Assembly (NCBI GenBank): GCA_028277885.1
Contig: JANQFK010000007.1
Span: 1-64,000, forward strand
Length of the DNA stretch: 64,000 bases
Direction of reading: 5' to 3'
From: Myxococcota bacterium
GTDB lineage: Bacteria; Myxococcota_A; UBA9160; UBA6930
Shown here one piece after another: positions 1 to 9,165 of this stretch. The notes beneath the pieces were generated by a model that was not told the origin of the DNA, made no database searches, and saw nothing but the letters and a program-made list of their open reading frames with translations. Position numbers and translations under genes: made by a program. The number at the start of each line of letters is the position of its first letter. Within the stretch, counting starts at the first letter, position 1.

Positions 1-1204
1 CGGCCTCGCGGAGCTGCTGCAGGAAGTCCGGCAGGGCCGAGGTGACGCGGTTCCAGTTGGGGATCTGGGGGGCGCCCATGGGGTCGCCGACGAAGGAGAG
101 GCCGGCGTTCCGGAGCGCTCGCGAGAAGGTCTCCACGGCCAGCTCCTCCTCGTGGCGGTCGAAGCCGAGGCCGTTCAGCGCGGCGTCGTCGCTGTAGCGC
201 GCCACCGCGTCCTGGGCCATGCGCACGTAGGCGACCCGGAGCGTGTTCAGGAAGCCGGCGTCGAACTGCACGCCGTAGCTCGCCAGGTTGCGGATCAGCG
301 AGGCCGCGATGTCGACCACCATGCGGTGGAGCCCGCGGCTCGAGTCGTCCTCGGAGAGCTCGCGGTGCTTGTGGTCGTAGTTGTCCACCAGCTCCACCTG
401 GCAGATCCGCTTCTGGGAGCAGTTGCGGTAGACCTCGGCCAGCATGCCGACCTCGAGCCCCCAGTCGCTGGGGATGCGGGTGATGCGCGCGAGGTCCGTC
501 GTCATCGCGCACTCGCCGGCCAGCGGGTACCGGAAGGAGTCGAGGAAGTCGAGCAGCGGGTTGGGGCCCAGCACCGACTTCATGGCGCGCAGCAGCGGCG
601 TCATGAACAGCCGGGTCACCCGCCCGTAGAGGCGGTCCGCCACCCGGCCGTAGTAGCCCTTGGCGAACTCGTAGTTGAGGTTCGGGTTCGCGATGGGGAA
701 GCACAGCCGCGCCAGCAGCTCGCGCTCGTAGTCGCGGATGTCGCAGTCGTGGATCGCCACCACCCGCGCCACGTCGCAGGCGAGCACGTAGCCGTAGGCC
801 ATCCAGGCGCTGCGTCCCTTGCCGTCGGCGCCGGGCCCCAGGCCCTCGCCCTGGAGGTCGGCATAGAGCTCCGAGAGCGCGTCGCCCTGGTTCCAGACCA
901 GGGTGGCGGGCCGCCCGTCGAGGGTGCGCACGCCGTCGAAGGCGGCGCGCATCTCGTCGAACTCGGCCCGGGTCTCGGTGCCCGAGCAGCTCACCACGAT
1001 CTGGCGCAGGTACTTCACTCCCCGGAGGGAGTCGATGATCCCCTTGAGCGCGACGTCGCGCAGCTCGGCGTGCAGGCACGGCAGCACGAGCGCGATGGGG
1101 CGTACCTCGGAGAACTCAAGGAGATCGGCTTCCAGGCGCGCGAGGTCCCGGGGCCCGAGGCGGTGCAGGGTCGTGATGGCCCCGGTCTGATGGAAGTCCG
1201 CCAC
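1..1204 (-). CDS. Glucosyl-3-phosphoglycerate synthase-like glycosyltransferase (3' end cut by window)
   Basis: About 401 codons are visible; the stop lies beyond the left edge. The protein has a GT-A-type glycosyltransferase core: a DCD motif in IHDCDIRDYERELLARL for metal and nucleotide-sugar binding, then FAKGYYGRVADRLYGRVTRL, the acceptor-side GECAMTTDLARI, and SDWGLEVGMLAEVYR followed by a QVELVDNYDHKH segment. This order is typical of the family that makes glucosyl- or mannosyl-3-phosphoglycerate from an NDP-sugar and 3-phosphoglycerate, precursors of compatible solutes or methylglucose polysaccharides. The start is taken as the GTG at 1204, with AAGG about nine bases upstream; no other in-frame start gives a better fit. 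No phosphatase gene for the second step is seen here. Family assignment is fairly firm; the exact sugar is not determined. Confidence 0.75.
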   Translation of the reverse strand, partial: MADFHQTGAITTLHRLGPRDLARLEADLLEFSEVRPIALVLPCLHAELRDVALKGIIDSLRGVKYLRQIVVSCSGTETRAEFDEMRAAFDGVRTLDGRPATLVWNQGDALSELYADLQGEGLGPGADGKGRSAWMAYGYVLACDVARVVAIHDCDIRDYERELLARLCFPIANPNLNYEFAKGYYGRVADRLYGRVTRLFMTPLLRAMKSVLGPNPLLDFLDSFRYPLAGECAMTTDLARITRIPSDWGLEVGMLAEVYRNCSQKRICQVELVDNYDHKHRELSEDDSSRGLHRMVVDIAASLIRNLASYGVQFDAGFLNTLRVAYVRMAQDAVARYSDDAALNGLGFDRHEEELAVETFSRALRNAGLSFVGDPMGAPQIPNWNRVTSALPDFLQQLREA

Positions 1205-1597
1205 GCGGGGCAGCCTTGCACCCCATCTCCCCCACGGCAAGCCCCCGCGGGGCTTCTCGGTTCGGGGGGCGGTGGTGCGGGCAGCGGAGTCCGGTCGGCG
1301 GCGGGGGGTGCGCTGCTCCGAATGGCTCGCGCGGGCGATCCGGCTCCGCGTGGCGTGAGGAGGCCGTGCGCGTCATGGGGCCGGCGCCGCCCTGCGTGGG
1401 CGCTCCGCTCGAGTTCTCCGCATCGCACCCCCCGCCGCCGCCGGGCGCGCGCGCAGCTCCGGCGCCCCGGACGTTGATGTCCCGAAGGAGGTCTCTCCGG
1501 TGCGGGCTGGGCAAGGGCCCGCGTCTGGGCGCGTGGGGAACACGCGCCCGAGCGAGCGCGGCGAGCGATCAGCTGGGTGCGGGCGAGGTCTCGGGAC
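1205..1597. other. Non-coding GC-rich gap with two hairpins
   Basis: No credible gene was found between the glycosyltransferase start and the repeat next to the PilZ gene; the open frames here are low-complexity Arg/Ala/Pro/Gly translations without family features. Two perfect inverted repeats are visible: AAGCCCC-CGC-GGGGCTT at 1239-1255, and GGGCGCGTG-GGGAA-CACGCGCCC at 1527-1549 (9-bp stem, 5-nt loop). Neither is followed by a T tract on either strand. They could end or attenuate minus-strand transcription leaving the PilZ gene; this is inference. Confidence 0.5.
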
Positions 1598-1650
1598 GCA
1601 AGCCCGCTGTAGGCGGGCGCGCAGCGCGGCGGTAGCCGCGCGAAGTTCAG
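1598..1650 (-). repeat. REP-like structured repeat, copy A
   Basis: Read on the minus strand, it begins CTGAACTTCGCGC, with the TGA being the stop codon of the PilZ gene. It continues as a 7-bp stem (GCGCGGC/GCCGCGC), the box GCTGCGCGC, a second stem (GCCCGC/GCGGGC) and ends GCTTGC. The same boxes in the same order occur at 2243-2301, 36435-36496, 55363-55409 and 55413-55471, with stems that differ in sequence but stay complementary. Confidence 0.75.
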
Positions 1651-1988
1651 ATGGACGGGATCTGCTCGGTGCTGTCCTCGAGAAGACGCAGGTCCATGGC
1701 GTCGATCTCCAGGAACTCGAGGCCGATGTCGAGGGTGATGGGATCGATCTCGGTGGCGCGGACGACGCGGCCGACGGTGGTGATGGTCTGCTCGCCGACG
1801 TTGAAGGTGACGCGGATCACGTCGCCCATGTTGATCTCGCAGCCCACGGCCTCGAAGCGGATGCCGCCGGCGGAGACGTCCTTGCTGACGCCGAGCTGGT
1901 CGCGGGCGTCCACGTGGGAGAAGGACATGACCTGGTCCGTGTGGATCCGGGAGAACTTGCGCCGATCGCTGCCGTTCGACTCCGCCAC
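1647..1988 (-). CDS. PilZ domain protein
   Basis: A 113-residue single-domain protein. It carries both PilZ signature elements for cyclic-di-GMP binding: an RRxxxR element near the N terminus (DRRKFSRI) and a DxSxxG element (SKDVSAGGIRFE), followed by the expected beta-barrel sequence ending GLEFLEIDAMDLRLLED. PilZ proteins are c-di-GMP receptors that act on motility, polysaccharide or secretion partners; the partner is not shown by context. The start is the GTG at 1988, with GGAGG four bases upstream. A longer reading frame exists upstream but is low complexity. The stop codon is the first element of the adjoining structured repeat. Confidence 0.85.
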   Translation of the reverse strand: MAESNGSDRRKFSRIHTDQVMSFSHVDARDQLGVSKDVSAGGIRFEAVGCEINMGDVIRVTFNVGEQTITTVGRVVRATEIDPITLDIGLEFLEIDAMDLRLLEDSTEQIPSI

Positions 1989-2242
1989 GACCCCTCCGGC
2001 CTTCCACCCCCTCGTGGGTGGATCACCAGACCGGATCGGCCGCTCCCGGGCCCCGCTTGAGCCCCCGAGAGCCAGGCCCGGGGCATTGCGCGGGCCGCAC
2101 CCCGCCCGCAACGCAGCCGTGAGGCACGCGACCCGAGAGCGTTCGGGGGCAGCGGCGCCCACAGACCCGCTCCAAGAATGCCCGCGAGGAGCGAGAGCCC
2201 GTAGGGCTCGAGCCCCACCCCGAAGCCCGGACGAGCACCAGG
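1989..2242. other. Gap between Y-family polymerase homologue and PilZ gene
   Basis: Upstream region of the PilZ gene on the minus strand. With the adjoining repeat it makes a stretch of about 309 bases without a gene. I see the PilZ ribosome-binding site (GGAGG on the minus strand near 1993-1997) but no convincing promoter hexamers or small gene. Confidence 0.45.
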
Positions 2243-2301
2243 GCAAGCGCCCGCCAGGCGCGCGCAGCCGGGCCCGCCTTCGCGGGCCCGGCGAAGCTCA
2301 G
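2243..2301 (-). repeat. REP-like structured repeat, copy B
   Basis: Read on the minus strand it begins CTGAGCTTCGC, where TGA is the stop codon of the polymerase homologue. A strong 10-bp hairpin follows (CCGGGCCCGC/GCGGGCCCGG), then GCTGCGCGCGCC, a weaker stem and GCTTGC. Layout and boxes match copy A, but the stems are different sequences. Confidence 0.75.
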
Positions 2302-3353
2302 AACAACTCGAGCTGGCGGTCGTCGCGCGCCGCGCTGTCCAGGGCGCCCAGGGCGAGGCCGAGGCGGCGGGCGCCGCGCTCGCCCGCCTGGGTGCGGGCC
2401 AGCAGCTCGGCGGCGACGTCGGCGATGCCGGCGGGCGTGCGCAGCGGGCGGCTCAGGGTGCGGCTGCGCGTGGTCGCCTCGCGGTCCGCGTAGGTGAGCT
2501 TGAGCATCACGCGGCGCGCCGAGAGGCGCTCGCGGTCGAGGGCCGTGGCGAGCCCCTGGGCGAGCTCGCCGAGGCGCTCCTGCAACGCGGCGACGTCGCG
2601 CTCGGGTGGGTCGAGGGTGCACTCCTGGCTCAGCGTGCGCGGGTGGGGGGCGGCGCGCAGGCGGGTCGGGTCGCGGCCCTGGGCGTAGCCGAGGATGGTG
2701 AGCCCGTGGTTGCCGAGCGCGTCCTCGATGCGCGAGGGGTCGAGCGCCGCGAGGTCCGCCACCGTGGCGATGCCGAGCTCGCGCAGGCCGGCCTCGGTGC
2801 GGGGGCCCACGCCCGGCAGCCGCGAGACGGGCAGCGGGTTCAGGAAGCGCCCGAGCTCGCTGCCGCGCACGCGGCGCACGCCGTCGGGGCCGGCCGTCTC
2901 GGCGGCGAGCCGCGCCACGAACTTCACCGGCGCGATGCCGGCGATGAGCGGCAGGCCCAGCTCCGTCGCCACCGCCCGCTGCAGCCCGCGCGCCGCCTCC
3001 TCGGGGCTCTTCTCGAGGGAGCCCAGGTCCAGGTAGGCGGCGTCGAGGCCCGCGGGCTCGACGCGCTCGGTGACGCGCCGGAAGCAGGCGCGCAGGCGCG
3101 CCGAGACCTCGCGATAGGTGCGCATGTCCGTCGGCAGCGCCCGGGCGCCGGGGCAGCGCTCCAGCGCGTCGAGCACCGGCATCCCCTCCTCGACGCCCTG
3201 GGCGAGGGCGTCCTCGGTGGCGGCCTGCACCAGCCCGCGCTTGCGCGGGTCGCCGCCGACCACGATGGGGCGGTCGCGGAGCTCCGGGCGCGTGGCGCGC
3301 TCCACCTCGGCGTAGAAGCGGGGAACCTGGGCGTAGAGGAGGGTCGCGCTCAC
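2298..3353 (-). CDS. Catalytically degenerate Y-family DNA polymerase homologue (DinB/ImuB-like)
   Basis: A 351-residue protein collinear with DinB: palm/fingers, helix-hairpin-helix thumb (SRLPGVGPRTEAGLRELGI) and little finger. Compared with E. coli DinB, the first catalytic motif HVDMDCFFAAVE reads YAQVPRFYAEVE, so D8 becomes Q and D10 becomes P. The second motif, SLDEAYLD, reads GLDAAYLD, keeping D103 but changing E104 to A. Two of the three metal-binding carboxylates are therefore missing. The C terminus is RQLELF, a textbook beta-clamp binding pentapeptide. Loss of catalysis with clamp binding kept recalls ImuB, the adaptor of the ImuA-ImuB-DnaE2 mutasome, although ImuB is usually longer and no imuA or dnaE2 is in view. 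It overlaps the upstream hydrolase gene by GTGA and is probably cotranscribed. A scaffolding role is inferred. Confidence 0.8.
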   Translation of the reverse strand: MSATLLYAQVPRFYAEVERATRPELRDRPIVVGGDPRKRGLVQAATEDALAQGVEEGMPVLDALERCPGARALPTDMRTYREVSARLRACFRRVTERVEPAGLDAAYLDLGSLEKSPEEAARGLQRAVATELGLPLIAGIAPVKFVARLAAETAGPDGVRRVRGSELGRFLNPLPVSRLPGVGPRTEAGLRELGIATVADLAALDPSRIEDALGNHGLTILGYAQGRDPTRLRAAPHPRTLSQECTLDPPERDVAALQERLGELAQGLATALDRERLSARRVMLKLTYADREATTRSRTLSRPLRTPAGIADVAAELLARTQAGERGARRLGLALGALDSAARDDRQLELF

Positions 3354-5833
3354 GGCCCGGCCGCAGCGGAGCGCGCGGCGGCCGGCACCAGGGTGAGCCG
3401 CGCCACGGCCCCGTCCTCCACCGCGAGCGGGCTCGTGGCCAGCAGGCTCGAGCGGCCGGCGAGCCAGCGCGAGAGCGCGTCGTCGAGATGCGGGTGGCGC
3501 GGGTGCTCGGACTGGCCGGGCGCCAGCGAGGTGAGCGCCTCGTCGAGGGCCGCGGTGTCGATCCCCAGGCGGTAGGTCGGCGCCGTGTGGGGAGCGAAGG
3601 ACTCGAGCGGCGCGTGCTCGGCGGCGAGCAGGCTGTTGGCGTCGCCCCCGTAGGCGAAGGGCCCGAGGCTGCGCAGGCCGCCGCCGGGCCACAGCGGCTC
3701 GAAGCGCAGCCGGTGCAGCCGCCCCCAGGCCCACTTCTCGCGATTCACCCCGAGCTCCACGGGCAGCCGGTACTCGACGTCGCGCAGGCTGGTGCGGATC
3801 GCCCGGCCCACGGCGCCGCGGTCCGCCCAGGGCCCGGTGCCCGCGCCCTCGACGACCTCCACGGCGAGGCGGGTCGGGTTCACCCGGCCGAGGCCGAGGT
3901 AGCGCTCGAACAGGGGCTTCCCGAGCCGCTCGGCGAAGAGCTCGCGCAGCAGCCGCTCGAGGAACAGGTGGTAGACCGCCGCGCCGCTGCTCTCGGGCCG
4001 AGCCGCGAGGTCCCAGGCGCGCAGCCGCCGGAGCGCCTCCTCGGCCCCCGGATCGTCGGCCTCGGCCGCGGCGAAGACGGCGTCGAGGAGCGCCCCGGCT
4101 CCCTGGCTGTGGGCGTCGAGCTGGAGCGCCGTCACGGCGCGCAGGTCGAGCCGGCCCCGCTGCGTGGCCTCGGCGAGGAGCTGCTCGGCGCGGGCCGCGC
4201 GGCCACCCGGGTGCCACAGCCACTCGAGGGGCGGCGACTCGGGCTCCGCGAGCAGCGCGTCGGCGGCCACCAGGAAGCCCTGCCCCTGCTCGAGGGACCG
4301 GGCGGGCAGGTCCGCGTGGGCGACCCGCCCCTCCCAGCCGTAGGCGGCGTCGCGGCCCGGCGCGGGCAGCAGGCTGGCGGGCTGGCGACGCCGGGGCACG
4401 TAGCCCGCCACCTGCACGCCGGCGTCCCCGGCGGCGTCGGCATAGACGACGGCGAGCACCGGCTCGTGGTGCCGCGCCAGCACGCGGCGCAGCGAGACCC
4501 CGCCGTCGGCGCGCGCCACTCGCAGCAGGGCGTCGAGGCCGCGGCTCGGCTCGGCGCCGGTCCAGCGCAGGGCGAGGGGCTCGCGCTCGTGGTCGAGGAG
4601 CGGGTTCACCAGCGGGCCGTGGCGGGTCTCGCGAACCGTCAGCACCTCGGCGCCCGCGCCGCGCACGCGGATCTCCTCCTCGCGCACGCGCAGCGAGCGC
4701 CAGCGGCGGCCGTCGTGGTAGCGGGCGGGGTCGCTCGGGTGGAGGCTCTCGACGTAGAGGTCCGTCACCACCGCGCCGGCGTGGGTGGTCGCCCAGGCGA
4801 CGTGGGGATTGAAGCCGGTCCAGAACACGGGGACGCCCGGCGTCGTGGCGCCGGCCACGTCGAGCCCACCGCCGCGCAGGTGGGCCTCGTAGTAGGCGGC
4901 CGGCAGGGTCGGGGCGAAGTGGGCGTCGGCCACCAGCAGCGTGCCGCCGCTCCGGGTGTGACGACCGCCGACCACCCAGGCGCTGCTCCCGACGCTCGCG
5001 CCGAGGAGACCGGCGCGGCGGCGCAGGGGCAGCCAGGAGCGGCCGGGCCCGCGGCCCAGGCCCGCGGCCACGTCGGGCAGCAGCTCGCTCGGCGGCGGCG
5101 TCCGCGCCTCGAGGGAGGACGTGCCGCCCGCGAAGGCCTCGGTGCCCACGGCGCGCGGGAAGAAGAGCCGGGCCTCGAGGGCGCCGAGGCGCTCGATCAG
5201 GTCCGAGAGCACCAGGCTCTCGTCGAGGGCGCCGCCGAGCCCCCAGGCCTGGAGCTTCACCAGGGCCAGGCAGTCCGCGGCCCGCCAGGGCTCGATGGGG
5301 ACGCCCCAGCTCTCGAGCCCGCGCGGCGCCCCGACCTCGCCGGCCTCGATGCGGGCGAAGCGGGCGTTGGCGCCGGCCGCATAGGCCTCGAGCAGCGCGC
5401 GGCTGCGCCGCGGCATGCGCTCGAAGGTCTGGTCGGCGTGGAGCCCGATGCCGAGCAGGCGGGCCCTGCGGTCGGCCTCCAGGGCCCCGGCGCCCGCGAC
5501 CTCGGCGAGCCGGCCCCGGGCGATGCGCCGCCACCAGAGCATCTGGCTCGGGCGGTCCTGGGCGTGGGCGAAGCCCAGCCCGAAGTAGGCGTCCTGCTCG
5601 CTCTCCGCCTCGACGTGGGGAACGCCCCGGCGGTCGCGCCGGATCACCAGGGAGGCGCCCAGCCCCTCGACCCGCACCTCGCCCTCGAGCTGGGGGTGGG
5701 AGGCCTGGGCGGCGCGCCAGCTGCGCGCAATGAGCCCCGCCGCGCACAGTGCCAGGGTGGCGGCGAAGACCAGCAGCAGCGGCCCCCGGGAGCGCCTCGC
5801 GCGCCCTCCCTCGTGGACGCCCGGGCCGCTCAC
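3350..5833 (-). CDS. Penicillin acylase family N-terminal nucleophile hydrolase
   Basis: About 827 residues. A single hydrophobic segment near the N terminus (LLLVFAATLALCAAGLIA) suggests a signal anchor or export signal. Then comes the A-chain region (RDRRGVPHVEAESEQDAYFGLGFAHAQDR) and the autocatalytic site GASVGSSAWVVGG. In this family the Ser after Gly becomes the N-terminal nucleophile of the B chain; further B-chain motifs include ADAHFAPTLP and FWTGFNPHVAWATTH. Members hydrolyse amides such as penicillins, acyl-homoserine lactones or aculeacin-like lipopeptides; the substrate cannot be read from sequence. The GTG start at 5833 has GGAG/GAGG just upstream; the frame stays open to 5989 but that would extend into the gapA upstream region. 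The stop overlaps the polymerase-homologue start. Confidence 0.85.
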   Translation of the reverse strand: MSGPGVHEGGRARRSRGPLLLVFAATLALCAAGLIARSWRAAQASHPQLEGEVRVEGLGASLVIRRDRRGVPHVEAESEQDAYFGLGFAHAQDRPSQMLWWRRIARGRLAEVAGAGALEADRRARLLGIGLHADQTFERMPRRSRALLEAYAAGANARFARIEAGEVGAPRGLESWGVPIEPWRAADCLALVKLQAWGLGGALDESLVLSDLIERLGALEARLFFPRAVGTEAFAGGTSSLEARTPPPSELLPDVAAGLGRGPGRSWLPLRRRAGLLGASVGSSAWVVGGRHTRSGGTLLVADAHFAPTLPAAYYEAHLRGGGLDVAGATTPGVPVFWTGFNPHVAWATTHAGAVVTDLYVESLHPSDPARYHDGRRWRSLRVREEEIRVRGAGAEVLTVRETRHGPLVNPLLDHEREPLALRWTGAEPSRGLDALLRVARADGGVSLRRVLARHHEPVLAVVYADAAGDAGVQVAGYVPRRRQPASLLPAPGRDAAYGWEGRVAHADLPARSLEQGQGFLVAADALLAEPESPPLEWLWHPGGRAARAEQLLAEATQRGRLDLRAVTALQLDAHSQGAGALLDAVFAAAEADDPGAEEALRRLRAWDLAARPESSGAAVYHLFLERLLRELFAERLGKPLFERYLGLGRVNPTRLAVEVVEGAGTGPWADRGAVGRAIRTSLRDVEYRLPVELGVNREKWAWGRLHRLRFEPLWPGGGLRSLGPFAYGGDANSLLAAEHAPLESFAPHTAPTYRLGIDTAALDEALTSLAPGQSEHPRHPHLDDALSRWLAGRSSLLATSPLAVEDGAVARLTLVPAAARSAAAGP

Positions 5834-6075
5834 CGCGCCTCGCTCCGGATGCACCACTCCGCCACACGCCCCCCCGAACGCTGCGGACACAACATAGGGG
5901 TCGCCGGGAGGCGGAGGCCAGCGGTCGCTGGATGGCTCGGGGCCGGGCCGGTACATTGCCCGCTTCCGCGCCTCCGGATCGCCGTGCACCCCCCTGACGG
6001 GGCCGCCCGGGCCCCGCGAGACGCATCCCCCTCACGCCGGACCCCCGCGAGCCGGGCGGCCCGACAGGAGTCAGC

Positions 6076-7071
<996 letters not shown>

Positions 7072-7079
7072 CCGGATGG

Positions 7080-7199
7080 GCTCCGTTCGGCTTCGCCTCA
7101 CTGCGCGTCGCCCGACCCCCGGGTCGGGCTCCTTGCCGCTGAGCTCCGTTCGGCTTCGCCTCACTGCGCGTCGCCCGACCCCCGGGTCGGGCTCCTTGC
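7080..7199 (+). repeat. Perfect tandem duplication of a 57-bp hairpin unit
   Basis: Two identical 57-bp units at 7080-7136 and 7143-7199 are separated by six bases. Each contains GGCTTCGCC, CTGCGCG and a 9-bp palindrome (GCCCGACCC, CC, GGGTCGGGC) and ends CTCCTTGC. The CTTCGC, CTGCGCG, hairpin, CTTGC order resembles the second half of the REP-like repeats elsewhere in the window. The second unit ends eight bases before the pgk start codon, so it sits in the translation-initiation region. There is no T tract, so a classical terminator is unlikely. Confidence 0.85.
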
Positions 7200-7206
7200 G
7201 GGCCTC

Positions 7207-8394
7207 GTGACCGTCCCCAGCCTGGACGCCCTCCTGACCAGCCGGGAGGGGCTGCGTGGCCAGCGCGTCTTCCTGCGTGCGGACCTCAACGTCCCCCTGA
7301 AGGAGGGCCGTGTGACGGACGACACGCGGATCCGCGCCGCGCTGCCGACCCTGCGCCGGCTGCTGGCCAGCGGGTCCCGGGTGGTGCTGGCCTCCCACCT
7401 CGGCCGCCCCAGGGGCCGGCACCGGCCGGAGCTCTCCCTGCGCCCGGTGGCGATCCGGCTGGCCGGCCTGCTGGGCTGGGGGGTGTCGTTCTGCGAGGCC
7501 ACCATCGGGCCCGAGGCCGAGCGCGCCGCGGGGGAGCTCGAGGACGGCCAGCTGCTGCTGCTCGACAACCTGCGCTTCCACCCCGGCGAGACCGCCAACG
7601 ACCCGGACTTCGCCCGGGCCCTCGCCGCCCTGGCCGACGCCTACGTGAACGACGCCTTCGGCACCGCCCACCGCGCCCACGCCTCGACCGAGGGCATCGC
7701 GCGCCTGGTGCCGCGCCGCGCCGCGGGCGACCTGCTGCTCGGGGAGCTGCGCCACCTGGGCGTGGTGCGCGAGCCCGAGCGCCCGCTGCTGTGCCTGCTG
7801 GGCGGCGCCAAGGTCTCGGACAAGCTGGCGGTGCTCGAGGCCCTGGCGCCCCACGCCGACGTGCTCGCCATCGGGGGCGCCATGGCGTACACGTTCCTGC
7901 GCGCCGAGGGCAAGCCCACGGGCCGCTCCCTGGTGGAGCCCGACCGCGTCGAGGACGCGCGCCGCGTGCTCGAGGCCGCCCGCGCCGCCGGCCGCACCCT
8001 GCTGCTGCCCGAGGACCACGTCGTCGCCAAGGACCTCGAGGGCGGGGCCGCGGCCGAGGTGGTGGAGGAGATCCCCGACGACCGCATGGGGGTCGACATC
8101 GGGCCGCGCACCGCCGCCCGCTACGGCGCCGAGGCCACCCGCGCGCGCACCGTCTTCTGGAACGGACCGATGGGGGTGTTCGAGATCGACGCCTTCTCGC
8201 GCGGCACCCGGGAGCTGGCCCGGGCCGTGGCCGACTCCGCCGCCACCTCGGTGGTGGGCGGCGGCGACTCCCTGGCCGCCGTGAACCAGCTCGGCGTCGC
8301 CGACCGCATCGGCCACCTCTCGACCGGCGGCGGCGCTTCCCTCGAGTACGTCCAGGGGCTCACCCTCCCGGGCGTCGCCGCACTGGAGGCCTGA
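7207..8394 (+). CDS. pgk: Phosphoglycerate kinase
   Basis: 395 residues. Transfers phosphate between 1,3-bisphosphoglycerate and ADP. Visible signatures are RADLNVPLKEG at the substrate-binding N terminus, VVLASHLGRP, LLLDNLRFHPGE, the hinge/nucleotide region LLGGAKVSDKLAVLE, WNGPMGVFE, and the glycine-rich SVVGGGDSLAAVNQ near the C terminus. The start is a GTG at 7207, the first usable codon in frame after the tandem repeat. No strong ribosome-binding site is visible because the repeat occupies the leader. tpiA follows after three bases. Confidence 0.97.
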   Translation: MTVPSLDALLTSREGLRGQRVFLRADLNVPLKEGRVTDDTRIRAALPTLRRLLASGSRVVLASHLGRPRGRHRPELSLRPVAIRLAGLLGWGVSFCEATIGPEAERAAGELEDGQLLLLDNLRFHPGETANDPDFARALAALADAYVNDAFGTAHRAHASTEGIARLVPRRAAGDLLLGELRHLGVVREPERPLLCLLGGAKVSDKLAVLEALAPHADVLAIGGAMAYTFLRAEGKPTGRSLVEPDRVEDARRVLEAARAAGRTLLLPEDHVVAKDLEGGAAAEVVEEIPDDRMGVDIGPRTAARYGAEATRARTVFWNGPMGVFEIDAFSRGTRELARAVADSAATSVVGGGDSLAAVNQLGVADRIGHLSTGGGASLEYVQGLTLPGVAALEA

Positions 8395-8397
8395 GCC

Positions 8398-9165
8398 ATG
8401 CGCCGACCCGTCCTCGCCGCCAACTGGAAGATGCACAAGACCGTCGCCGAGTCCGTCGCCTTCGCCCGCGACTTCCTGCCCCGGGTGAAGGACGCCGACG
8501 CCGTGGACGTGATCCTCGCCCCGCCCGCCACCGCGCTCTCGCGCCTGGGCGAGGAGCTCGCCGGCAGCGCCGTGGGCCTGTCCGCCCAGAACGTCCACGC
8601 CGCCGAGAAGGGGGCCTTCACCGGCGAGGTGGCGGTGGGGATGCTGGCCGACGTGGGCTGCAAGTACGCCATCGTGGGTCACAGCGAGCGCCGCACGCTC
8701 TTCGGCGAGACCAGCGCCCAGGTCTCCGAGAAGGCCGCCGCCCTGCTGGCCGGGGGCCTGCTCCCGATCGTGTGCGTGGGCGAGTCCCTCGAGGAGCGCG
8801 AGGCCGACCGCACCCTCGAGGTGATCGCGCGCCAGGTGCGCGAGAGCCTCGCCGACGTGCCCGACGAGCGCGGCCCCGACGTGATCGTCGCCTACGAGCC
8901 CATCTGGGCCATCGGCACCGGCCGCACCGCCACGCCGGAGATCGCCCAGGAGGTGCACGCGGCCCTGCGCGGCAACCTCGCCGAGCGCTTCGGCGACGCC
9001 GCGGAGCGCATCCGCATCCAGTACGGCGGCTCGGTCAAGCCCGACAACGTGGCCGACCTGATGGCCCAGCCCGACATCGATGGCGCCCTGGTGGGCGGCG
9101 CGAGCCTCGAGCCCGAGAGCTTCGCCCGCATCGTCCACTTCGAGCGCGAGGGGGGATCCCAGTGA
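8398..9165 (+). CDS. tpiA: Triosephosphate isomerase
   Basis: 255 residues, a complete TIM barrel interconverting dihydroxyacetone phosphate and glyceraldehyde-3-phosphate. The N-terminal AANWKMHKT carries the active-site Asn and Lys, IVGHSERRTLFGE the catalytic His, and AYEPIWAIGTG the catalytic Glu and flexible loop 6. The phosphate-binding GALVGGASL is near the C terminus. The start ATG lies three bases after the pgk stop, and the stop overlaps the secG start codon, so the genes are almost certainly cotranscribed. Confidence 0.97.
   Translation: MRRPVLAANWKMHKTVAESVAFARDFLPRVKDADAVDVILAPPATALSRLGEELAGSAVGLSAQNVHAAEKGAFTGEVAVGMLADVGCKYAIVGHSERRTLFGETSAQVSEKAAALLAGGLLPIVCVGESLEEREADRTLEVIARQVRESLADVPDERGPDVIVAYEPIWAIGTGRTATPEIAQEVHAALRGNLAERFGDAAERIRIQYGGSVKPDNVADLMAQPDIDGALVGGASLEPESFARIVHFEREGGSQ

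Noticed and set aside
152..1477. Long plus-strand open frame opposite the first glycosyltransferase
   Set aside because: Its translation is rich in Arg, Val, Gly, His and Ala without family motifs, while the minus strand reads a clear glycosyltransferase. Long antisense frames are expected at this GC content.
1205..1650. Small gene on the plus strand at 1216-1635
   Set aside because: Low-complexity Arg/Gly/Pro translation crossing two hairpins and the repeat; no start signal or family.
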